Shown in pieces: positions 22,500-33,500 of a stretch of 60,000 bases of DNA; the first letter of the stretch is position 1; each line of letters starts with the position of its first letter. The notes under the pieces were generated by a model. The model was not told the DNA's origin. It made no database searches and saw only the letters and a program-made list of their open reading frames with translations. The position numbers and the translations under genes were made by a program. Source of the stretch: Phoronis australis (lineage: Eukaryota; Phoronida; Phoronidae); NCBI GenBank assembly GCA_002633005.1, contig NMRA01000034.1:707766-767765 (forward strand), read 5' to 3'.

Positions 22500-24185
22500 C
22501 GGTTTCTAACAAAATAGCGGGACAGTCACAAACATGTCCTTATGCATTGATGATTTCATGCAAATTGTATAGGCTGCTGTTCGTTCAGCTCTGTGCTTGA
22601 CACCTATCAAAAAAAAAACAACTGCATTTGTCCTAATTCACGCCTTCCATTGTTGCAATGTTCCTTGTTTGCATCGCTGGCACACTCTTGCACTCTGTGT
22701 GATTTGGCCTCGCGTGCAGAACAATGTGAAAGGACTCTACTTCATGGTTATAGACCTGAACATAATGTGGTGTTTGTCTTAACATGTGCCTTTAACAAAG
22801 GTGCTTCTCTTACGTAAGCAAGTGAAGTATTATATTTGTTGAAGGTGGAAAAGAAATAAGTGATTCAGATGTAAGCTGTTGCCATACTTAATGGAATTCT
22901 GATGAATAATCGTATATTCGGTTTTTCAGTAAATAAGTAGTGAAGTGGGTTGCTTTACGTAGGCGACACCTTTGGGAAAATATTGTGACTTAAATCTTGG
23001 GAAAGGAAGTCTAGGACATCTATTGTGTCCAAGCTACTTTTCAAGCTGAGTGGCTAATTCTCAAGTCAATCTCGGTCACATCCTGATTTACTTCCATAGA
23101 CTGAAAACTGGTTATAACCATCCTCTCAGAGCCACCCCCCTGTACAGATACTGATAATTAAGCAATACCTCACCTTCTATTCATCGTCATGGTTGATTGG
23201 TTGCTTTGTGTCTACTGGACATTGTCTCCCTGTAGCAACTACCCATCCTTCATCTACCACACCAAATCACCATGCTGTCCTTTTCTGCTCCCTGCAAAAA
23301 CTAACCTTTAAAACCTAAGTGTCATGTTATCTCAAGCTGTGCATTATCTGTTATCACCTTTCATGGTAGGTAGAGGACTCTTACCTTTAAAGGTCAACAT
23401 CTAAAGGGAAATCAATATTGTAAGTACAGTAAAATCTATGGTAACCAAAATTTCAGACCATTTTTGTTAATTTTGCAATGACTTCTAGTACTGGTGTGAA
23501 TGGCCACAATTTTTCAAAATGTTGTCTGTTGGTAGCTGTGTTGTACACCTTGTACATGGCAAAGCATGTCTTTCATGGAAAAAAGATGAGAAAGTATAAG
23601 TTCTCTTGTAGTTGGTCATATTATGTCATAAATTGGCAAGATTTTACTGTACAAAACTATTATTTGTTGGGCTTCAGTTACGCCAGTAAAGTGCTGAAAC
23701 CACTATAGATCTATTTTCTGGAAATTGTGTAGCTGACTCTTATATTTTCATCTTTAGAGAATTTTACAAAGACAAAAACAGTTTTGAGAAATGTGCATAC
23801 TAGTTCTTCGTAAACAAGTCACTTGTTTTTTAACCCTGTGCATTGCTTCCTAATTTTTTAACATATATTTGCAGCTCAGTTTTAAAAAGATTTGATGCGT
23901 ATTATGAAAACGGAATCAATTTACTCCTGAGGGACATTTCTGAGTACTATAAGTCATCACATGTAAGCCCATTACCTTAGGCAAAGTGACGGATTTCCTG
24001 GGGAACATTAAAAAGCAACTTTCCCAGATATAATAAGGCCAATCATTATTTCTCTAGTGTTTTTACCAATCATCCATGGCTGCAATTTTAAGTACTGTCG
24101 AAGATAATAAAATTAGTTGGCTGAAAACAGCAATACAGCATATTTGTAAAGATGAGTCGGTCATGACGTTATCTGCGTGGATGCA
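22500..24185. other. Stretch without a supported gene
   Basis: Nothing supported on either strand. Confidence 0.55.
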
Positions 24186-25043
24186 TTTATTTATTTATTA
24201 ATGTAATATTTACAATGAGGGTAGCCCCGTCAGTTCACACTGCTTTCCATGGGGCCCTCAGTAAAAAACAAACAGATAGTAAGACAAAAACAGAATTACA
24301 AAATGAAAGACAAATTTAAGTAATAAGCAAAGAATATGAAATTGACACGGAAAGACTGATGAAGCAAAATAAAATATGATAAATAGAAGATAAAGAAATT
24401 AAGACAACATAATTAACTAAAATATGAATATAAATATACCTTTAAATATAAAAAATTAAAAACAGACAATAAATAATTAATAAAAGTAAGACATTATATA
24501 AATAACAAGTGAATAAACATGCAATTCTTAGACACTACATGAAGTTAAATTCATTTCTTATAATTTTTTAAAGGTTAGAAAGAATGAATATGTAGATTTG
24601 GCATCTGCAGGGAGAGAGTTCCATAAAAAGGGCCCGCTGTAGGAAAATGATTTTTTCCCAGTTTCGCTTCTGGGTTTAGGAAGATTGAAATCAGATGATG
24701 ATGAAGACCTAGTATTGTAGCGATTAGTAGTCATCTTAAACTTAGCACATAAGTAAGATGGGACAAGACCTTTAAAGCATTTGTACATACAACAAGCAGA
24801 TAGGAATTAATGTCTTGTGTGAATTTTCATTATACCAGTCTCTTTATGAAGGTTTTCGATGTTAATATCTCTAACACCAACTCCCAGAATAATCCGGGCA
24901 GCCCTATTTTGGATAACCTGGATGGTTTTCAAATCCTTGCCTGATGCAACGCCCCACACCGGGAGGCAATAATCTAGGTAAGGTTGAATGATAGCATTAA
25001 AAAGGGTTTTCAGTGTTGCTCTGTTAACAAATTTACTGAACAT
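24186..25043 (-). mobile_element. LINE 3' end, CR1/L2-like reverse-transcriptase C-terminus
   Basis: Minus strand. 25043-24810 encodes LKTLFNAIIQPYLDYCLPVW and IQNRAARIILG, the block after the RT catalytic centre. After one in-frame nonsense codon (TAA, 24807-24809) the same frame continues 24806-24558 with CMYKCFKGLVPSYL, YNTRSSSSS and KSFSYSGPFLWNSLP. The 3' UTR ends with CTACCCTCATTGTAAAT and a (TAAA)n-type tail at 24186-24205, as in L2/CR1 families. It is 5'-truncated and dead. Confidence 0.85.
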
Positions 25044-25210
25044 TTAAAATAACAATTCTGGCCAATGTTTTTGTCCTAATTTGGTGACCTTTTTCACCAT
25101 GAGTAATAGATAATAAACCCTTACAAGATTTCTATCATCGATCTTGTCACAGAGTGTGGTCATGTTTACCAAAATCACTGCACTCTTGTCACACACCCTC
25201 TGTATTCACA

Positions 25211-25420
25211 GCAGTAAGTGACCCTACACGGCAGTAGGGACCCTACATGGAAGTAGAGACCCTACACGGCAGAAGGGATCCTACACGGCAGTAGTGACCC
25301 TACACGGCAGTAGGGACCCTACACGGCAGTAGTGACCTTACATGGCAGTAGTGACCCTACACGGCAGTAGTGACTCTACACGGCAGTAGGGACTCTACAC
25401 GGCAGTAGGGACCCTGCAAC
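25211..25420 (+). repeat. 19 bp minisatellite, 10 full units
   Basis: Consensus unit GACCCTACACGGCAGTAGG. Ten full units occupy 25220-25409 with no indels (start points exactly 19 apart), flanked by partial units at 25211-25219 and 25410-25415. Units differ only by substitutions. Confidence 0.95.
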
Positions 25421-28269
25421 ATGTTACAGTATGTGAAGTAGTGGATTATTTGGTCTTACCTGGTCAAATCATTTAGTTTTCTGTCATGAAAACTGCTGAA
25501 GATTGTTCAGTGTACGGTATCTTGGTCTCCTTTTCATGTGTGGTAATGAGCTTGCGATGCATGTATCATTCATAAATACTTTGGGATATATGTCCGGTCA
25601 ATCGTAAATGCAGTTGGCCCCTCTCACCTGAGCTTGTCTCTGTCCAACCTGTGTAAGTATAGTGCAGACAGATAACATCAGGTCAAGGTAATGCACACCT
25701 TGACATCAATTACGTTTTGGTTGTCATGGTGACAGGTGGTTAATATGTAATAGCATCTGGCTTGTGCTGGCATGGTGTGGTTGTACAGCTGATCAATGTT
25801 GATGGTCTTTGTGTGTAAATTGTAGGTAATTTTCAACTATATCTGGACCTGTTATTGGAGGGTTGTGACATGTTTTGATAACTGAACACACTTAAATTTA
25901 AACCATGCCAGAAACATTAAAAGAATAGTCAAAGACGAAGACTGAAACCTGTGTTGTCTATTCTTGGCATGTCTTGGCCTTGGAGGATGGGGAGGGGGGG
26001 GTTTGGTTGTAGTTGGAAAACTATGAGGCATTTATAAAGTGACTTCATAAAATGGTTCCATTTGTAGGGAGTCATTATGAAAAAAATTGCCTTTTCATTG
26101 AATCTTATTCTGGGAGCGCCACCCTTTGATAGAGGTTATAATTTCATAACCCTTTCCTTGCCAGGATTCCTGTGATGTAAACAGACCAACAAAGGGCTCT
26201 CAACTTGGTTTTGCATTCATTTCCCACTCCTACTGTCTCAGTACAGGTCGTTCGTGTTTGCTCAGTGGAAGACCATGCTGAACCACGAAGTAGACCCTTC
26301 ATCAGGCTGTTAACATCACTTTCTGTAGTTCCATGGTTAGTTCATATTCCCGAAGGTACAGTAATTAACATGCAAAATGTCTCTAGAAGATAACCAGGAT
26401 GTATTTACTGAAGGTACCTAACACAGTAACGGTTACCTGTGTCAGTAGTAGAGGAGATGATGGTTTATCAAAAACGAGTATTTTGTGGGTTAGGATACCC
26501 ACCTACCCTATTTAGAATGGATTCACTTGTTGAGTGGGTTCCTATGAAAGTGTTTGTATTTTGTTGAGTTTTGTTTCTAGAAACTTCACCCTCTTGAAGG
26601 AACTAACTCCATAAACCCAATCCCTTGGTAATGATTCTTGTCTAGCTATCTTTTTTGTCATTAAGCCTGAAACAGAAAATGAGTGCGTTTTCTGCAACCA
26701 AAGTTTTAAAACAAATTAAAAACTTTCCAATAGATTTTTGTAGTTAGACATAGTAAGCTTGTGTAGAGTGAGCTCCCAACGTGAACCCTTTGAAGGAAAT
26801 TAAATGAGAAAAGGCCTCTTTTTGTTGGAAAAGGGATCCTTTTGTTGGGAGACTGTTGGTGAAAAAGTCACCCATCTGTACAGCACATCCCATTTACCTC
26901 TGAGGTAAAATCTGTCCAATGAACAACTGAATGTGGCTGATGGGATTTTTTATGACCCCACAAAATATTTTATGGTCACATTTAGTCAGGGTACCTTCTG
27001 TCCATCTGGGTTGGCTGATGATCGTTTAAGAACAAAGAAAAAGATTAAAGTTGTTTATTTCGAATAAAATTCAAAATTGAGGTATTAACTAGTTTTTTAG
27101 TATAACTGCAAACATCAGATAAGTGCCTCCAACAAGTCCACGCTTGATGCGACTTAACACAGACCAAGGCGAGCTGAAATCTGCATGTTTTGTCATTTGG
27201 AATTTGGGCTTTTATGTTGGAAAATAGTGTAAAATACTCAGAAGATACTGATAGCATTCATATTGCAGAGTATTACAGTTATCTAGTAATTGTGGGAGAT
27301 TCTCTCCAATTTTGGGCAAAAATAATTGCCAAAATTTGTCTTTTCTCAATTTTCGAAGATTCTATCTTCATTGTTAAGGCTCTCAATTTCTTAACAAATT
27401 GTTTGATGATAGTTATGCTATAGAATTTAAGATGAATGACAAAAGTATTTATTTGGGACTATATTTTGTTTGTGACATGTACTCATGTTCTCAGTTGAAG
27501 CTAAGTGAAACAGATGTTCATGACTAGTGTTTGTTGTTCAAGCCTTGCACTTCATATGTCAGAATACTTCCATGCATTAGAGTACTGATTCAGAGCATGC
27601 TTTTCCTGTTGATATTGATTTTATTCACGCTACCAAGCAAGCATCATCAGTGTGGGGTCACTGCGGGTTCCCAGTGTACACCATCAACTGTCACAACACG
27701 CTATTGTCTAGTTAACCAGTATATTGCATGTGTATACCTGTGTAGGAAAATAGTACAATTGCTGGTGACTGATTTTCACTGGATCTGGTTGGAAGCCTCT
27801 CAAGAGTTGACTGAATGACTAGTCTTGCTTAGGCAGGGCTTGGGGTCTATTTGAGGATTGTGTGAGCTCTTCACCCAGTGTAAAGCAGGAGATAATGGCT
27901 CCAAGACGTGATTGTTAGTATGGTTTGTTGGGAAGCCTTTTAGAAAGTGTTTANGATATTTTACTATACCGTGTTCCTCAGGTCACAGATGATCGTTTTC
28001 ATTTTTTAGAGTCATCTGTTGTTCTTCTGCGATCTGTTGTCATAGTTTTCACTTTAGATGTGTCACAACTGAGTGTGGTAAACAGAAACACCACTTGATG
28101 CCCATTTCATCTGCAGTGCTACTGACAATTTTCAAATACATTGTGGAACAGTGACCTCACAGCTAACTTGGTGATGTGTGAACAATATGATGGAAAACAA
28201 TTGTATCACTTGAGCGCACCAAAGTCAAATAAATGAGTTCAGTGCTTTCGATGTGCCTACGTCTAAGTA
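25421..28269. other. Stretch without a supported gene
   Basis: No coding exon recognised; the missing first coding exon of the transporter was sought here and not found. A single N is at 27954 without a repeat around it. Confidence 0.5.
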
Positions 28270-29640
28270 ACCATTGACGGATTTACATGAAATTCGGTGA
28301 ACAGGTTTTTAATACAGAGGCATTGATGCCATTCTGTTTTCTGACGGATTCGATAAATTTTACGCCACCTTTTAGTTATTTTTGTGTCCGTTTTCTGGTG
28401 TCCGCCTCTCTATCTGCCATACCTCACTAAGAATCATTATAAAAATGAGAAGGCTATGACTGACTGACTTTCGGATCGGTGTGACTACTGTGTAGCCCCC
28501 TAGTGGAGATTTTCTTTTTTGCATCTGTGTCCGAATATCCTGAACCCTTTGAAGAAGCCTTGCAAAATTTGAAAGATGTATTCCTATGGAACCGTCGACA
28601 AATGGTAATGAGTGTCGAACTGATTCAGATACCGTTGTGCTCTCTAGGGCCAAAATGTTTTTTACGTTTGCGTGCTTCTTCGGATTTCAGCAATGTATTT
28701 TCATGAAATTCGGCAAATAGGTTTCTATAAAGGAGGCAACAACGCCTTCCTATTTTTGTGATCTTTGCATTCTGCTTTCTGCTTTGTACCTTCTTATCTG
28801 CCATACTATGAGGATCATTATGAGAATTTACAGATGTGTTCCTGATGAGAAGACCACGACTGGATGGGTCTGACTGCTGTATCGCCCTCAAGGGGTGATT
28901 TTTTGCATCTGAGTCCGAATCTCCTTAACCCTTTGAAGGAGTTTTGTGAAATTTTAAAAATGTGTTCTTATGTAGCTGATGACAAACAATAATAAATGTC
29001 GAACTAATTCAAATACCACAGTGCCACCTATTGGCAAAATGATTTTTACATTACATCTGTGTCTTCGGAGTTCATGAATGCATTTTCATGAAATTCAGCT
29101 GATAGGTTTCTATTAAGGAATCCACAACGGCTTCCCATTTTTGGACAAATTTGATGTTTCCCGCACCAGCTGATGGCCATTTAAACATTTTTTACTTATT
29201 TCTTTGACGTCTGCCTCTCTGTCTGCCAAACCACTCAAAAGACGATCACCAAAATTGACAGTTGTGTTCCTGATGCAAAGAACCGGCTAATGTTGATTTT
29301 TCGGATGTTTTTGACTATTCTGGTGCTCTTTAGGGGAAATTTTGCTTTTGTTCATCTACGGCTGTATCTCCTTAACCCTTTAAAGGATCTTTGTGAAATT
29401 TGACAGATGGGGTTCTATAGAGATGACAACTGATGGCGACAATTTTCAGACCAAATGGATTATAGCTGTGCCCCCAGGTGGCAATTGTTGTTTAGGTTTT
29501 GCCTCTTTATCTTATGAGTTCCCTGACTTATTTTCTTAAAATTTGGCGAATAGTTGTGTTTTACGGAGATGACGCTACCTTCTCAATTGAGATGGGTTGA
29601 CGCATTCTGCGCATCTAATGGCCATTTTTATGATACTTAA
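28270..29640 (+). repeat. Diverged satellite with three-monomer higher-order structure
   Basis: Ten related monomers of roughly 110-160 bp follow the order A-B-C-A-B-C-A-B-C-A. Type A carries CATGAAATTCGGC..ATAGGTTTCTATxAAGG, at about 28289, 28703, 29088 and 29538. Type B carries TCATTATGAGAATT..GTGTTCCTGATG, near 28434, 28815 and 29248. Type C carries CTTAACCCTTTGAAGGA..TTTGTGAAATTT, near 28563, 28948 and 29392. Monomers of different type share a weaker core of the form GAAATTT..CAxATGxGTTYCTAT. The longer period is 386-450 bp. Confidence 0.8.
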
Positions 29641-30359
29641 ACATCCATAGAAGCACACTGTTTTCGGTGCTATCGTGGGTGCATTTCAACTTTCCGCGTT
29701 GTTGTTTGATGAAGTATCAAACCAGAACCACAAAATCTCCTGAACATAATCCATTTTAACGATGTAAGATTTTAGCATACATTATGACGCAACGCCATGT
29801 TCACTGCACCTTGCATTCTTCTGTAAAGTGCCGAAAAATCATTGATTTGTGTTTCCATTTTGAACCTGCAAAAACTAGTCTTACATAAAAAACACTTTTG
29901 ATTTACAGAAGACCATATGCTGTTAAAAATAATTCTCAACTTGTTCTTTTCTCATATAAGAGGTCACTCCAGTGCTTGGAGAGCATTGACAAATTGTTAT
30001 TTCTGGTGAGCAAGATCAATAATGTGGCTTCTCTCTGCGATTATTTTTTGCACCGAGCATCGTTTTAATACTTGAACTGTCATTTTTTTTTCCAAGCCTA
30101 TAAATCACTTCTCACCTGAGTAAGAGGCCAAACTGAGACCAGCTTTATAAAGCTGAGTGGTCTGAATCGAAAGTTTTTCCTTTGAGGGAAGGCAGTTTTA
30201 TAATAAGTTTAAGTAACTAAAGGATTTCTTTCTTGATATTTAGGAAATGATTTTTTCTTGAATTTATTTCACTTCTGATGAGATGTTCATCTGATCATTT
30301 CAAATCTTGTCTAGTTTGTATCAAGTGTGGTAAATGTGCTGTCCTAACTTCCCCCACAG

Positions 30360-30568
30360 TTCAAGTTTGCTTACCCCATCGACCGTGTCCTCCTTGTCGT
30401 CGGCTCGCTATTTGCCATCGTCCACGGTGGCGCCATGCCATTCTTATTCGTCATCTTCGGCCAAGTTGCTGACACATTTGTACAGGCAGAAAAGTTTGAC
30501 AGTTTCCTGGTTTATTACAATGTGACAGAACTTCGGGGAGCCGCTCTTGCAAATAAAACATATTTCAG
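30360..30568 (+). CDS. ABCB1: Transporter exon 1 seen: TM1 and first extracellular loop
   Basis: Acceptor TTCCCCCACAG; begins [20 protein letters not shown] (elbow helix and TM1) and ends ..NKTYF + AG of an Arg codon before GTAACC. Carries sequons N54 and N65. Phase 0 at its start requires an upstream coding exon. The 555 nt intron after it contains repeat copy 30830-31090. Confidence 0.93.
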
Positions 30569-33500
30569 GTAACCATTGCCTTTCTTCTGGTTATGCTTTA
30601 GTAATTTTGTACAAAAGTCCTATTTTCATTTGTCAAAGACCTTGATACAGGCAATTCAAAGGTAGTCACTTATTATCTGATTGTCTTATGGTAGCAATAA
30701 AAGTACAAGCGACACAGGTAAAATGTATAATGTTCCTGTTCTTTTTGCGTGCAATTGCTGTAATAAAATTCCTATTCATTTGTTTTTATAGCTTGGTCTT
30801 AAAAGGACATTTAATGGTTTTATGGCCTAAAATACATCTTTGTGATAATTGTGGGATGGAATAAAATTATGAATTTTTATATCTTTGACCAGAGCTGAAA
30901 AATAACAAAATCTGTCTGTTTTTTGGCTATTCTTGCTGTTGTCTGCCAGTCATTTGCTGAAATCGAGGCTGGTGACTTAACCAGTTAAATACTCTGTTAT
31001 TTATCAAGTGGGATTTCGCTACCACAGGATTTGCAGGTTCAGTTTCACGCTGAGCTTGATCTTGGAAAATCTCTTTTCTAGCTGATAATGGCCCTTTAAA
31101 CAGGTCAAGTTTGTTCGTTGTAGGTCGTTGATCGAGTCGTTGAACGCCACCCGGTGCTACTCAGTGGAGAATCTCAGTCCTCCGTCAATCACTAGTGAAA
31201 TGGGAAACTTTGTGGTATACTACATAGGTATGACAGCAATGCAGTTTGAAAATGTTCAATTTGAGAGGAGGGCTTTTTTATTGTAAATGTGTTTAAGCTA
31301 TGTAGAGCCTTACCAACTGCCTGTGGATTAAGCCAAGTCGATGCTCCCAGTACAAGGCCATGGCTTATTATTTGAATATAAGGCCATGGGAGATAAGATG
31401 CCGTGGCCTTATATTCAATATTTTATAGTCTGTGCACATCTTTCTTTTTCAGGCCTTGCCTTCTTTGTGATTGTTTGTGGCTACTTTGAGAATGCTTTCT
31501 GGAGTCTGGCTGCTGAGAGACAGACTCGTCGTATGAGGCTGGAGTTTGCTCGCTCGGTCATGAGACAGGAAATCGGCTGGTTTGACTCCATAGAGGCTGG
31601 AGCGTTGAATTCTCGCCTGGTCGAGTGAGTGCAACTGTTGCTAGGAAGTTATATTTTGGTTGTACAACTAGAAGTTATCACACAGCACTTTGTGTGTGAC
31701 TTAGTGTTTTCCACTTACCATATACTGTATATGACGAGCACTAAGGCTCATGTGTTCATTTGCTATCATGTATTTTGAATTATTTTTACCTAGAGACACG
31801 TATGTCTAAGCTTCACATATAAGTTCAGGCTTGTGTGCACTGTCTTCAGTGTTCAGATAAAGGTCTTGAATACAGCTATTCTAGTACTATTTTTTTCATT
31901 CCAGTGACATTGCCAAAATTAGTGATGGCATTGGCGAAAAGATCGGGATATGCTTTGAATATGGAGCACGCTTTATTGTTGGCATGTCAGTCGCATTCTA
32001 CTTTGGTTGGGAGCTCTCACTCATCATCATGTCAATGAGTCCGGCGTTGATGATCGCCATAGCCTTCATGGGCAGGGTAAGCGTCATTAGGTCCAACGAT
32101 CTCATGGAATGTCCAAAAAAAGTATTGAATATGCATTGGAATATGGGTTATTTTGCTTGAAACATATTTGTATTGGTGCAGAGTGTAGATACCTTCTAAA
32201 TGTATAAATATTATTGCTTTAAAACCACCATCTTTAACACGGTTTTTGTCCCCTGCCGTGCGTTAGCGCAAACCGGGGACACAGTATTCACGACCTTTCT
32301 TCTGTGGGTCCATACTTAAACCAATTTTGTTGATGACATATCTCAAGAACTAATGTTCAGATTTTGTTCATGTATTAATTTGTTGTAAGTGGAGCAACTC
32401 ATGAGGTCAGTTTGACTTTAGTGTCCTTGGCACCATTTTTGAGGTCACGCCGAGAAAATCAAGTTTTGATTTGGGAAAATGTTGTAGACAGCATGTATTG
32501 CCTGAGTGTTCTATAAATTTAACTATTTCCAATATCCATGAACTTAAACGAGAGGCCAAGAATTTGTTATGAAGGTTTGTTTGAATAAATTGAGTATTTC
32601 CTATTGTTGGGTATAAGAATTCATACCGGGAATTTCCAAAAATAGCTCCATGGAAAGCAACCTTTCAAAAATGTCAAATGAAACCGAATGTATGCTCAGG
32701 CGTATTTTTGCATAAAGGGGGCGTATTTTCAGAAAAGGGAGGCATATTTTGGGAAACTGTATTTAAAAGAACCCTTCCTACTTGTACCATTGATTACCAA
32801 CAAAGCCACTCAATATCTCATTAAATGATGGTCAGTTGAGTGAAATCGCGATTCCAAGATATAATGCACCGTCAAAATGAACATTTTGCATCAGAATATA
32901 TTACTTAATATACGTATTTCAGAACAATCCATCAGATTTTCATGGGTGTACATTTGGGTTAGCCTGTTTTCAGAAATTGTCCTTAGGTATTCAAAAGGTG
33001 AAAAATGTGTTAATCAACACTCACTGTTCTTACACCCATACTGAGATTTTGTTATTACATGGGTTTGTCCTTCAAGGTTTGCATCATTGATTTTTAGCAT
33101 GTAAATTAATGTTGTAGATAATCCGTAGAATGACAGTTGGTGAACTGCAGGCATACGCCAAGGCTGGGGCTATTGCTGAGGAGGTGTTGAGTTCTATACG
33201 TACAGTCATGGCATTTGGTGGGGAAATGAAGGAGTGTGATAGGTATGGTTGGAGGCATGGGGATAAAGGGATGTATCATCTGCTGTACAAATTAAGGAAT
33301 GTGATAGGTTGCGTTGGAGGCAAGAGGCTGGAAGGGTGCGTTGTCTGTTATACAAATGCAGAAGTGTTAGAGGTAGGGTTGAAGGCAAGAGGCTGGAAAG
33401 GTGCGTTGTCCCAGTTTTGAACCTGGCTCGGGACAGAGATCATTTCAGACTTAACTCTGAGTCACGTGATGCTTTTGAATGGCGTTGTTGATATCCACCT

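Noticed and set aside
25211-25420. CRISPR-like array
   Set aside because: Units are contiguous 19-mers without spacers, and the genome is eukaryotic.
33130-33420. Long open frame running past the exon 5 donor
   Set aside because: The extra residues come from the tandem repeat and do not match the transporter; exon 6 joins in frame only from 33242.
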